A stretch of 64,000 bases of DNA from positions 132,088,420-132,152,419 of the forward strand of contig NC_080540.1 in NCBI RefSeq assembly GCF_028640845.1, read 5' to 3'. Each line of letters starts with the position of its first letter. Within the stretch, counting starts at the first letter, position 1. The position numbers were made by a program, and so were the translations under genes. This DNA is from Ahaetulla prasina (taxonomy: Eukaryota > Chordata > Lepidosauria > Squamata > Colubridae). The notes under the pieces were generated by a model. That model was not told the DNA's origin and searched no databases. It saw only the letters and a program-made list of their open reading frames with translations. Of this stretch, positions 36,901-46,400 are shown one piece after another.

Positions 36901-37743
36901 TATAATATACAAATGGATGAAGACTATTGCTTGACATAGTGTAAGCCGCCCTGAGTCTTCGGAGAAGAGCGGGATATAAATGCAAATAAAAAAATAATAA
37001 TAAATAAATACAAGCCTACCCATAGCACCATTAAAACAAAACAGCACCTTGTGACACCAGCAAAAGAAGATGACCAAATTCCCCAAGGAAGATACATTTA
37101 GTAGAATCTATGTATGTATGAGATTCTCAGTAATCATCCAAGTCATGGTTGTCCCAAAGGTGCTCCTTCAAGAAGCAACTGGACTTCGTTTTCCCTTGAA
37201 GACCTTTCACTTCTCATCCAAGCCAGCTGAAGCAGCTTGTGAAGTGAAACGTCTTCAAAGAAAAACCAGAAAGTCCAGTTGCCTTTTGAAGAAAAATAAA
37301 ACACCTTTAGGACTTAGTAGAATCCTTCACAACATCGCCCAGCAGAGCGAGCTTTGTAGGGCTCTTTCCAAGCTCGCTCTTGGGGGCGGATAGGGACGGA
37401 GAAATACACCAATTTCTGCAAAGGATCGGCGGCTTATTTGATTGCAAGCCTTGTGCATGAACCCCTAAGGAACATATTCCTCTGACCCATTTGCAGGCGA
37501 AGGGTGGACCGGCTGCGCCAAGCGTTAAACCTTTCTCCCCTTTCTGAATTCTTGCTCGTAACTTCGCACACTGGAAGACCACCTTTCAAATCATCCGAGC
37601 CCGGCCGTTGCCGCCGCCTGCTCCCATTTCCCGAGAGCAAACCACCAACCCCACTTAGGCTTCTGCCCTCCCAACCTTTCCGACTCACGTTGCCTGCCGG
37701 CCGCGGAGCCTAAGGAAACCAGCCCGCCCAGCAGCGCCGCCAT
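27752..37743 (-). CDS. MRPL27: Mitochondrial large-subunit ribosomal protein bL27m, complete
   Basis: Four coding exons (37743-37689, 35727-35605, 29385-29318 and 27958-27752) join in frame to 150 residues, close to the 148 of the human protein. The product begins [18 protein letters not shown], a mitochondrial targeting peptide with no acidic residues. The bL27 core follows: [16 protein letters not shown], then [35 protein letters not shown] and [11 protein letters not shown]. bL27 proteins lie near the peptidyl-transferase centre and the tRNA acceptor ends; this one acts in the mitochondrial matrix ribosome. The start is fixed by the ATG in the CpG-rich exon and agreement with family length. 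It is divergently transcribed from EME1. Introns 1-3 are about 2.0, 6.2 and 1.4 kb and hold MITEs, SINEs and a solo LTR. Confidence 0.95.
27959..29317 (-). other. MRPL27: MRPL27 intron 3
   Basis: AT-rich with a T-rich stretch at 28745-28915 that could be an inverted L1-like 3' UTR, though no coding block confirms this. No exon-like open frame with splice sites is seen. Confidence 0.5.
29318..29385 (-). CDS. MRPL27: MRPL27 exon 3
   Basis: Acceptor catttgcag, donor cac|gtaaga, 68 bp. It encodes [13 protein letters not shown] and IRWHPGAH, the most conserved part of the L27 fold. Confidence 0.95.
29774..30168. mobile_element. Palindromic 'gtagtcctcgacttacgacc' MITE in MRPL27 intron 2
   Basis: The left end 'taggtagtccttgacttac' and interior blocks 'caagcacccaaatttgacc' and 'tcacctttttcagg' are diagnostic. 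The right end 'agtcgaaaattacttgta' is mutated. Confidence 0.7.
30493..30635. mobile_element. Palindromic hAT MITE with perfect TSD
   Basis: The element at 30501-30627, caggggtctccaacc to ggttggagacccctg, is flanked by gtttggag on both sides. Same family as 11205 and 58650. Confidence 0.9.
30636..31907. other. MRPL27: MRPL27 intron 2, unassigned part
   Basis: No repeat family is recognised. The 63-codon plus-strand frames near 31013 and 31217 lack support. A degraded MITE half ('cagtgtttctcagcattgg') follows at about 31910-31975. Confidence 0.4.
32159..32560. mobile_element. Palindromic 'gtagtcctcgacttacgacc' MITE, full-length
   Basis: The left end 'acagataggtccttgactt' and right end 'ttggggactacctgta' enclose the common interior ('tggatgcttgacaactgc' and 'tcacttaacaaccatgtg'). 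Confidence 0.75.
32656..33184 (-). mobile_element. Solo LTR (519 bp) with 5-bp TSD in MRPL27 intron 2
   Basis: The element at 32661-33179 begins (minus sense) tgttgtgtcttgcccgcc and ends gtgggacacgaca, with TG/CA termini. It is flanked by acatc on both sides. In minus sense a CCAAT-like attggat and a TATA box (tatataaagg, 32845-32836) sit in the expected order for an LTR promoter. The family is a Gypsy- or ERV-like LTR common in squamates (inference). The open frames across it (about 32879-33240) are LTR sequence and not genes. Orientation is the same as MRPL27. Confidence 0.8.
33240..33360. mobile_element. Degraded palindromic MITE ('aatgtttctcaacctcag')
   Basis: Left 'caatgtttctcaacctcag' and right 'ctgagattgagaaaccctg' are inverted, with 'gtggacttcaagtcccaga' inside, as in the other palindromic MITEs. 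The TSD is not clear. Confidence 0.55.
33361..34168. other. MRPL27: MRPL27 intron 2, unassigned part
   Basis: No gene or named repeat is seen. Confidence 0.4.
34169..34527 (-). mobile_element. tRNA-derived SINE (inverted)
   Basis: In minus sense the head 'ggtggctcagttgctaagat' (A-box region) and 'cggttcgaatccctag' (B box) identify a tRNA-related promoter. A long unique body follows ('gtcatgccggccatatgacc'), ending near 'aaccttta'. It differs from the Sauria-type SINE family. Confidence 0.75.
34693..35139. mobile_element. Palindromic 'gtagtcctcgacttacgacc' MITE carrying a nested 57-bp tail insert
   Basis: The ends 'tacaggtagtacttgactta' and 'agtcaaggactacctgt' are present. About 57 bp at 34733-34790 (cttcggaagaagggcggtat, then ataaataaat units) interrupts the usual 'cgttcatttagtgaccattc' run. 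The insert matches only the extreme 3' end of the SINE/LINE tail seen at 36943 and 19007. Confidence 0.8.
35605..35727 (-). CDS. MRPL27: MRPL27 exon 2
   Basis: Acceptor ctgtaacag, donor atg|gtaagt, 123 bp. It restores the frame left by exon 1 and encodes [20 protein letters not shown] and the basic loop to KKLDG. A nearer AG at 35711 would break the frame, so the upstream acceptor is chosen. Confidence 0.9.
36203..36377. mobile_element. Half copy of the 'gtagtcctcgacttacgacc' MITE in MRPL27 intron 1
   Basis: Blocks 'caagcatccaaattctgat', 'cacttttttcagagctgtt' and the right end 'gtcgaggactacctgta' are present; the left half is missing. Confidence 0.65.
36551..36730 (-). mobile_element. LINE 3'-end fragment (minus strand)
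   Basis: 'aatagaataaaaaattttat' and 'ttggccaagtgtgattggac' are the inverted 3' terminus of the LINE at 3.75-5.88 kb. About 170 bp is kept. Confidence 0.75.
36733..37017 (+). mobile_element. tRNA-derived SINE with LINE-like 3' tail
   Basis: The head is 'cctctggtggctcagactgg' with 'ggttcaagccccatcag' (B box), followed by the shared core 'aatgaggacccagattgtt'. The tail 'gtaagccgccctgagtcttc' and 'ggatataaatgcaaataaaa' matches the end of the long LINE at 19007. A 5'-truncated sister is at 48104. Confidence 0.8.
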
Positions 37744-37960
37744 TTGACCTTCCCTCGCCGCCCTGCGAAGCGCCCCGTCCTGCGCTGCGACACTTCCGCG
37801 TCCGGGCGCGCTGTCGGCGTCGAGCGCGGGATTTGAACGAATGTTTGAATAAATGAGGCTTCGGAGGTGCAGCGGCTGGTTGCAAAGAGATCGCAAGCGA
37901 TGGGGAGAGAGCCGAAACGTCTCGTGTGATTTTCTAAACAGAGAACTCCGGCTTCAGACG
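37470..37960. promoter_or_regulatory. CpG-rich bidirectional promoter of MRPL27 and EME1
   Basis: This is among the few CG-dense, AT-poor stretches outside the LINE. It covers MRPL27 exon 1 and the sequence upstream of it. Visible motifs are an ETS/GABP-type cacttccg (37791-37798), a YY1-type site over the MRPL27 start codon, an E2F-like gcgcggga (37824-37831), and two TTTGAA boxes (37832-37837 and 37844-37849). MRPL27 and EME1 are head to head in other vertebrates, so a shared promoter is expected. The EME1 5' UTR exon should begin just right of here, but its donor could not be fixed. Confidence 0.65.
37689..37743 (-). CDS. MRPL27: MRPL27 exon 1 (start codon, targeting peptide)
   Basis: ATG at 37743-37741, followed by 55 coding bases to donor caac|gtgagt, phase 1. 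The start codon is embedded in a YY1-like aaatggcggc motif. Confidence 0.9.
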
Positions 37961-38036
37961 ACCCGTTCACGTGGTGAAGGTTGGGGTCATATTTCTAAGC
38001 AGTTTGCATAAACGGAAAAGACCCTTCCTTCTTTCC

Positions 38037-38048
38037 ATCCATCCATCC

Positions 38049-38135
<87 letters not shown>
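38037..38135. repeat. (ATCT)n GATA-type microsatellite
   Basis: About 24 ctat units preceded by three catc units, roughly 290 bp from the MRPL27 start codon on the EME1 side. Confidence 0.9.
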
Positions 38136-38159
38136 GCAGAAAAGGTTGTCTTCACCTTC

Positions 38160-38701
38160 CACCTGTTGGAAGAAATATCCATCTGGGTTCAGTTCCAAGT
38201 GGGGACAAAGACACTGGAAACATGGAGGCTGCTTGGAAAGATGGTTTAATGGTGGTCAGGATCACATGGCTTGAGTTCCTTAACAGAAAAGGGCTGAGAT
38301 CCTGTGCACTCCCTGGCTTTATGCTTTCTCTGAGCTTTGAATTTCCTGGGGCACAAGAAGAGTACCTTGATTGGTTGTCAGACTCCCAGGGGGTGGGGGT
38401 CTTAGCTAACATTGTAGGTTGTCTCTCAAGCTTGCCTGAGCCTTGCCATGTGGTGAGTTTCTGTTCTATTGTGTTGCAAATGATGGTCATTGACAAAGGT
38501 GGGGGGATTGAGTGAGCTTGGCTGAAGCTTTAATGGCCCATTGACAAAGGTGGGGGGTGGCAGGAAGTTGCAGGGAGCTGCTTTGTCTTTAAAACATGTT
38601 TCTCCATTTCTCATCCAGGGAAATATATTCTGCCTTTTTAAATATTTTCTAAAATAGTTCATTCTTCTAGGAGGGGGGTGGGTGCTAAATTCCTACACAC
38701 C
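38160..38701. mobile_element. LTR-like repeat, copy A (534 bp)
   Basis: The sequence at 38164-38697 begins tgttggaagaaatatcc and ends gctaaattcctaca, with TG/CA ends and a 4-bp flanking duplication, cacc. It is a direct repeat of the segment at 40048-40527, differing mainly by indels. This suggests a solo LTR of a retrotransposon or endogenous retrovirus. No gag or pol sequence lies between the copies. Confidence 0.6.
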
Positions 38702-38968
38702 AATTAGAGCATAAAGCCAGCAAGCTGAACTCCGCAGCTGGTTCAGACTTGCTTTTAATATATAGTACATTTAGTTCTTTTTCTTCGTTTAAAGAAAAGA
38801 AATCTGATGTTTATGTTATCATAAAGTTTTAGACGATTCCTTCCGTAATAGTTTCAAGATTTAAAAAAGTTATGATTTGCTTGGAATATGGGGTATTTTA
38901 TAAATATATAATTGGGCAGATATGTTACCATTGGACAATATTGAAAACTTTCTCTGATAACTTCTTTA

Positions 38969-39899
38969 GAATAGAATAGAATAGAATAGAATAGAATTTT
39001 ATTGGCCAAGTGTGATTGGACACACAAGGAATTTGTCTTGGTGCATATGCTCTCAGTGTACATAAAAGAAAAGATACGTTCATCAAGGTACAACATTTAC
39101 AACACAATTGATGATCAATATATCAATATAAATCATAAGGATTGCCAGCAACAAGTTATAGTCATACAGTCATAAGTGGAAAGAGATTGGTGATGGGAAC
39201 TATGAAACGATTAATAGTAGTGCAGATTCAGTAAATAGTCTGACAGTGTTGAGGGGATTATTTGTTTAGCAGAGTGATGGCCTTTGGGAAAAAACTGTTC
39301 TTGTGTCTAGTTGTTCTGGTGTGCAGTGCTCTATAGCTGCTTTGAGGGTAGGAGTTGAAACAGTTTATGTCCAGGATGCGAGGGATCTGCAAATATTTTC
39401 ACGGCCCTCTTCTTGATTCGTGCAGTATACAGGTCCTCAATGGAAGGCAAGTTGGTAGCAATTATTTCTCTGCAGTTCTAATTATCCTCTGAAGTCTGTG
39501 TTTTTCTTGTTGGGTTGCAGAACCGAACCAGACAGTTATAGAGGTGCAAATGACAGACTCAATAATTCCTCTGTAGAATTGGATCAGCAGCTCCTTGGGC
39601 AGTTTGAGCTTACTGAGTTGGCGCAGAAAGAACATTCTTTGTTGTCCTTTTTTAATGATGTTTTTGATGTTAGCTGTCCATTTGAGATCTTGCGATATGA
39701 TAGAACCCAGAAATTTGAAGGTTTCTACTGTTGATACTGTGTTGTCAAGTATTGTGAGAGGTGGAAGTATGGAAGGGTTTTTCCTAAAGTCTACCACCAT
39801 TTCTACGGTTTTGAGTGTGTTCAGTTCCAGATTGTTTTGGTTGCACCACAAGGCTAGTCGTTCGACCTCTCGTCTGTATGCGGATTCGTCATTGTCTCT
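38969..39899 (-). pseudogene. Inverted 5'-truncated LINE copy (same family as 3.75-5.88 kb)
   Basis: The 3' tail (AATAG units, then 'ttttattggccaagtgtga') is at 38969. The minus-strand frame at 39462-39851 reads WCNQNNLELNTLKTVEMVVD, FKFLGSIISQDLKWTANI and VWFGSATQQEKHRLQRIIRT. It keeps only the post-motif-C part of RT. It is very similar to the plus-strand copy, so both derive from a fairly recent source. Confidence 0.85.
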
Positions 39900-40042
39900 T
39901 TATTTTGTTTTGTCTGCACAACATTTCCTTAATCTTGGCTAAGTCATCATTCTAGCCGTTTTGGTTTTTTAAAAAGCGTTATTGTCAACAGCAAATTGAA
40001 GCAGTTAGTCCTATGTGTATGTGTACTAAGCAGATACACTTC

Positions 40043-40532
40043 CCTGCTGTTGGAAGAAATGTCCATCTGGGTTCAGTTCCAAGTGGGGAAAAAGACTGGA
40101 AACATGGAGACTGCTTGGAAAGATGGGTTTAATGGTGGTCAGGATCACATGGCTTGAGTTCCTGAACAGAAAAGGGTGAGATGCTGAGCACCCCTGGCTT
40201 TATGCTTTCTCTGAGCTTTGAACTTCCTGGGCACAGGAAGAGTATCCTGATTGGTTATCAGACTCCCAGGGGGTGGGGGTTTTAGCTAGCCTTGCTGGCT
40301 GATGTAATCTTCCCAGGTGCCATATGGTGAGTTTCTGTTGCTAGATGGGTCCTATTGTGTTGCAGATGATGGTCCCATTGACAATGGGGGGGTGGGGGAG
40401 GCAGGGAGCTGCTTTGTCCTTAAAACATGTTTCTCCATTTCTCATCCAGGGAAATATATTCTGTCTTTTTAATATTTTCTAAGATATTTCATTCTTCTAG
40501 GAGAGGGCGGGGTGCTAACTTCCTACACATGC
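40043..40532. mobile_element. LTR-like repeat, copy B (480 bp)
   Basis: The sequence at 40048-40527 begins tgttggaagaaatgtcc and ends gctaacttcctaca. The flanks cctgc and catgc match at 4 of 5 bases. It has the same orientation as copy A. It lacks about 50 bp present in A around 38500-38550, where A has an internal duplication of 'cattgacaaaggtgggggg'. Confidence 0.6.
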
Positions 40533-42553
40533 ACAGGGCTGTAGCTGGATATGACTCCCACTGCAATGCATTCTATCTGTCTACTCGGAAATGAACCTTA
40601 CTCAATTCAATGAAGTTTATTCAAAATCCAGTGTTTTACAGGATTGCAGCCATAAGTTTTACATTCAGAAAGACAGCAGGCATGTACTTTTACTATAGAC
40701 CAGTGTTTCTCAACCTTAGCAACTTTAAGATAAGGGACTTAAACTCCCAGAATTCCCCAACCTTCCATCTTAATTCAAGCATTATAAGGGGGGAAGACTA
40801 TTCAAAGGGAGGAAAAGTCTCTTTAAAAAAAAAAAAAGAAGTCAAAACCTTTAACAATCAGAAATAGCATGTGCAAAAGCTCATAAAAAAGATGGAAATT
40901 CTTCAAAGAGTCAGGAATTCCCACACTTCATCATTCCAAAACAAACTATATCTTCGGGGGGGGGGGGGAGATTGATTGGCCATTTTAGTGTAGGATTACT
41001 TTTAAATTATAAATAAGGAAGATAATGCTAGTAAAGCAATATAAAATCAATCTTTCATCTAAGGTGTAGTTTCAGTGCAGTTGAATAATATTTGCTCTGA
41101 TTCTCCTATTTGAGTTGTTCATTATCCATTTTTATCACTTTTGCAGTAGAAGTGTCATTCTGTGCTGTTTGGGAATAAAATAGATTATACAATTAAAGTT
41201 GCACGAAACACAATTTATTTCCTAATGGGTATTCTCTTTCCCTAGGAGAAATATACATAATTGGTGACAGAATCCTGTTTGTTTCACATCAAAGAAATGG
41301 TAGTTTATGAACCTTTCTCTTGTAAGTAAATTTGGAGAATATCTTAACGCAAATAGCTAGAATATATGGAGATCAATAATGTGTATGTAAAAATACAATT
41401 ACTGTATGTTGATTTTGTCTGGCCGGAATATAGGAAAAGGAAAGATAGATACTGATGATATTTGAGATCTTGCATTCTGACTCATTAAAAACCATCAGGC
41501 AGACAAAAGAAGTGGGCAAAAGAACTGTTATGGCCCCTTATTGTAATGGTCCCTTGTTGTTTGGAATTACAAAAAAATTGGATTTTGGAGTTCCCCTGAA
41601 AACTTGATTCTCTCACTTTGAAGTAGGTTCTATAGACCTTCCTGATCTGCCAATTCTGTCGCTGACTTTAATTTTTTATTGTATAATCCCTGAGAATAGA
41701 TTAGTAAATAATATGAATAAATGATAAAATATAGTCCCTTTGAAAGTGTAGAGGGAAGATGTCGGTGATGAGTTAAATCCTTGGCAGGACAGTGGTGGGA
41801 AAGGCCCATTTCACAGACTTTTGATGTTGCTTCTGTTGCAGATGTTTTTTGAAGGTTCCAGGGTTGACCATAAGGAATAATGGTGTTCCTCCCTTCCACA
41901 CATGAACTGTGTAGCAACCAGGGCTGGATAACTAATTGCTCAGTTCTGGAGGCAAAACATCTTTTCACTTGGGTAGTCAGACCATCTGCAACTCCTGGGA
42001 ACTACCTTAGCAGGGGAGCCCAAAAAAGGCATTGGATTAATATGTTGGAAAGTGTCTTCTTCCTGTTCCTTAGATCAGACCTCTTCAATAGCATCCTCCA
42101 AATGTGTTTTTCCACAGCATCGAGAATTCTGAAATGAACAGTCTTCAGGTCCCAAAATTCTTAAAACATTGACATTGTTTATCATGGTTGGAAATTTTGG
42201 GGACTATATCATAAACACACATGGAGAAGAATCACTTGGGGAAATCTGTACTGAACATTGTTGCTTTGACATTGCATTAGCTAAGCCCAATGTGGAAACT
42301 TACACTCCTTACCCTGACTTCAGAAGTGTAGGCAGAATGGGTTTGCTCCTCATGCAGGAGTACACTGGGCAGGAGAATAGAAAGAACAAATAAATGCTGA
42401 GGTCTGGTGACTTGGTTTTGCTTGACCTCTTCCACAGTTGGCTTTGACACTTTTCTAGCATTAGACCCTGATCAATTATCCTTGAGGGAATGTGACTTTT
42501 GAAGAGGGAGAACTTCCTGTTGTTGAATTCAACTGTTTGCTTCTTTTCCTCAG
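40533..42553 (+). other. EME1: EME1 first intron / upstream sequence, unassigned
   Basis: A degraded MITE half (cagtgtttctcaaccttag) is at about 40701-40765 and a G-run at 40960. No coding exon with splice sites is found. A pyrimidine tract ends at the acceptor ttcttttcctcag (42553). Confidence 0.4.
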
Positions 42554-42587
42554 ATGCCACTCCAACCCAGAGCAGTTTCTTCAGTGC

Positions 42588-43407
42588 ATGAAGCTAAACA
42601 TCATGTTCTCAGAACTGGATGAGAGTGACTGTGAGGAACTACCCTTCTTTTCTGTAAACAAACCTCCTGACCCACAAAATAGCATCCAACCTTCTCCTGA
42701 GAACCAAGTAGTTGTGCTCTTCAGCTCAGACTCAGAGGATTCATTCCTTTGCTCACCTGCCAGGAAAAAGCCCTATGGTCCATGCAAGTCAGTCAAGATG
42801 GTTTCTTCTACAGATGTGAGACTGCAGCTCAGTAGCGAGAGTGAGGAGGAGGAGGAGGAAATGCTTGTCCCCTTGGCCGAAAGGCTCCAAAGGAAGTTGC
42901 TGGTAGCCGGACCCTCTACAACTGCTCCTTCATTTACTAGGATCCAAACAAAGAGTGGCCAAGAGTCCACTAGGCAAAATAGGCCCTGTGTCAGTGATGA
43001 AGAATTGGCGCCTGCTCGCTGGCAGGAGCCACTACCTGCTGGCTTAGATCTCCAAGAAAATGTGGCACCCAGCACTTGGGAACTTTCAGACAGTGATCAG
43101 GAGCTATCTTCATGGGATGCTAAGCCACAATCCTTGCCCCAGCTTCCAGTTTGCATCCCTGATAATAAGATGCAGGATGTTACCCGCCAAATATGTCTGA
43201 AGCCCTTTCCTCTTCAGACAAGTACGAGACAGAACCATAAGGGTTTGGAAAAAGCTTGCCAGGCTGCCCTGCAGAAGAGCAAAGAGCAAGGAGGTCAGAA
43301 ACAGCTGCAGGAGCAAGAGAAACGGAGGAAAGCAGCTGTGGCCCAACTTCACAAAGCCCAAAGACCAGAGCAGTGTCTGAAACACATTCAAGTAGTGTTA
43401 GACCCAG
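42588..43407 (+). CDS. EME1: EME1 first coding exon (N-terminal disordered region)
   Basis: The exon begins at 42554 after acceptor cctcag; candidate start codons are at 42588 and 42603. The donor is gacccag|gtatgg. It encodes the acidic Ser-rich region and the start of the nuclease-like domain ([11 protein letters not shown]). Confidence 0.9.
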
Positions 43408-46400
43408 GTATGGTTCCCCCCCCCCTCTTGGCTTTCTTAACTGTTCTTCTCTTTCTTAGGGATCCATCTTGAATCTCAGCCTCCAATAGGTCTCTTACAG
43501 ATTAATGGTGCGAATGAGATCCTTGCTGCTTTGCAGTCAATGGAGAGTAGCTATGTGATTGAGAGCCAAACTGTGCCCTGCAGCATCACCTGGAGAAGGA
43601 AAACTGCCCTGACACAGGTATGACTGCCCTAACACAGTATGTGCCTTCCCCCCATAGTCTTATATTTGGTGGTTTTGATTAAAGTAATTGATTCTCCTTG
43701 ATTAATCTTTTCTTTTGAGGGAATCCTGCCCATGACCTAATTGTTTCTTTTTACTAACAGTAACCGTCCTTATATTTTTGCCCTTCCTATTTTAAATTTA
43801 TGCTTTGGTTTGAAGGCTGAAGAAGACAACTGGATGGAAGAACCCAATGTCCTAGTGCCCGTGCTGCTCCCAGACTTCATTGCAATGATTCATAACGGCA
43901 AGCAGGTAAGATCAGTCTAGCAATGTCCAACTAAAAGCGCAAAACAAAACAAAAAAATCCCTTGTTCTAAAATACAACACATAACATGTGTTTTTAAAAT
44001 AATTATTCAGATTTCACAGGGGTGAAATAAAGAGTAGGGAGACTCAGAGGCGGTGAATGTTCTCGTTCATTATGAAAAGTTGATGACTGCAAAACAGGCC
44101 AGCCCTCCTTATGGGTGTATCAGTTGCAATGCTTTTACTTGACAAATTCAGGGAGCAGCATGGAGAAAATCAGTTTTCACTAGAATGGAAAGGATTTAAA
44201 ACAAAAAGAATGTGGCCTTGCAACATTTAGCTTTACAGTGGCCTACTGTAAGTTTTTATCAGTACATTCCATTGCAACCGTTGAATTTCAAAATGCAATT
44301 TTTTTTTCTAACTAAGACCATTATTCCCTGTAGGAAGTAATCTGAGGAAGGGCAGGAAGTAATCCAAAATTTATTTGTAGATAGCAGAAGTAATCTTGAG
44401 ATTGATTATGTTACTATTTATGGACATGTATGCATGCAACATTTTCGTCTCCTTTCTGACATGTATAGCAATAGCACTTAGATTAATATACTGCTTCACA
44501 GTGCTTTACAGCCCCCTCTAAGCGGTTTACAGAGTCAGCATATTGCCCCCAACAATTTGGGTCCTCATTTTACCGACCTTGGAAGGATGGAAGGCTGAGT
44601 CACCCTTGAGCCTGGTGAGATTTGAACTGCCGAACTGCAGTTAGCAGTCAACTGAAGTAGCTTGCAGTGCTGCACTCTAACCACTGCACCATCTCGGCTC
44701 TTGTGTATAAATATGAATGAATCTTTTTGTCTCCTCTTTTGGAGGAGACTCCCTCCAGAATGTACTGTCTAATAAATACTGCTATGTGCTTTCATTATTT
44801 CCTTTGGGCATTGCATTTTGATTCCACAGGAGTGGGCTCTCGGTGGCCAGTAGGCCTAGTAACTGAATATCTCCTGAATCGCAGTTTTGATGTCTCCTGC
44901 TGGGAAGCCACAGCGCAAATGAACTCTGGTTCTCAGGATGGGCATTGGGTCAACACTGGTGCAATGCAAAATGATAGATAAGCTGATCCTTTGGAGCAGC
45001 CCACCAAGGCATTTCTTGTGTTTTAGCTGGAGAAATCATCTGAGCTGTGTCTAAACGGCTGGAGTGGCTACGTGTGTTGGCTTCAGTCCAAAGAGCTAAA
45101 GGCTCTCCTTTCTGTCCTTTTGCATTTTTGCAGGCTAGGATGGAAGGTCCTACTGAAACACTGCAGAGTTTTGTGGCGAAAATCATAGAGAAAATTCCTG
45201 GGAAAACGCTGTCATTGGCGGTAACAGAACTAGAAAAACACTTCAGGTTAAAATTTACTTTTCATTGCTAATATATATATATAAACATCGGTTGATCCTT
45301 TAAATTACCGTATAAGACGCACCTTCCCCCCCCCCAAAAGAGGATGAAAATTTGGATGCGTCTTATACACTGAATGTAGCCCCACCCAGCCTCTCAAATG
45401 GAGGCTTCAGAGACTGAAAAAGCAAGACACAGAGCTCACAACCAATGAACCTGTTGCTAAAGTTCACCTCTGGGAACAGGTGATTGGGGGTATTCTAGGA
45501 GGCTGATCCACCCGCCAATCAGCTTTTTTCTCCTTTTCCTCCCAAAAATTTAAGGTGCGTCTTATAGTCTGAAAAATACGGTAGATACTTTCTGTTCTTG
45601 ACAAGCCAGGCCACTTCAAGGTAAATCACTGCCTAAAACACTGAAGAAATTCCTACCCAGTTTCTGAAATCTCATAATTCAATCTTCACAGCCCTGGGAA
45701 ACACCTTAGGGTGAGGGTTGTTCAAACCTCAGGGGAGCCTCATTTCAGAAGGCACAGTCCTGGGATCCCACTAGATGGCATTAACTAAAGTAATCCAGAG
45801 TGTACCCACCCTGCAGATTGGATTGGCTAGGCAGATACTATGATTAACCTCTCAGAGCAAGCCCAGATAAAAAGATGCAGCTTCAACAGCAGCTGACATT
45901 AAAATATTGGGAATACACTTCTACTAGGAAGCCGTTCTAGAGCAGGGTAACACAACCCAAAAGGCCAGGGTTCGGGTATCCCCTAACACCTCCCCAGACA
46001 TTGCCCATCCACATGCAGAGCTACAGTTTCGAAAGCTGAGATGGTGTCCCCCATCTCCTTGAAATGAACCCAAGGTGTATACATCAATGAATGGGTTGTG
46101 TTCTCAGTTCTCAGAAACCCAAGGCACAAAAGAAGCTGCAGCAAGCAGAGCAAAGTAGCAGCAAGGCACAGGAGGAAGGCAAGCCAAGGAAACGGAAAGA
46201 AAAAGCAATTCCAGTTTCTCAGTTGTCTAGACTGGATGTGGAAGAAGTAAGTAAACCTGGTGCAGAGGGTTGTGTGGCTGGCCATGTATCAGATTCTTCC
46301 TTGGGATCACTTCTTCAGGAAATGATGTTTTTCTGCTGCCAAATCAGACTTCTATCTCCCAGGGAGGCTAATAGTGAACCCTGAAAGGTCTCTCCTTGCA

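Noticed and set aside
37591..37970. Arg/Ala-rich open frames on the minus strand
   Set aside because: They arise from the CpG-rich promoter. Only the frame starting at 37743 continues correctly into MRPL27 exon 2.
38222..38515. 97-codon plus-strand open frame
   Set aside because: It lies inside LTR-like repeat copy A; the corresponding frame is broken in copy B.
44466..44701. tRNA-like A/B-box sequences (also at 10797, 34169, 36733 and 60786)
   Set aside because: They are heads of SINEs with long non-tRNA bodies, not tRNA genes.
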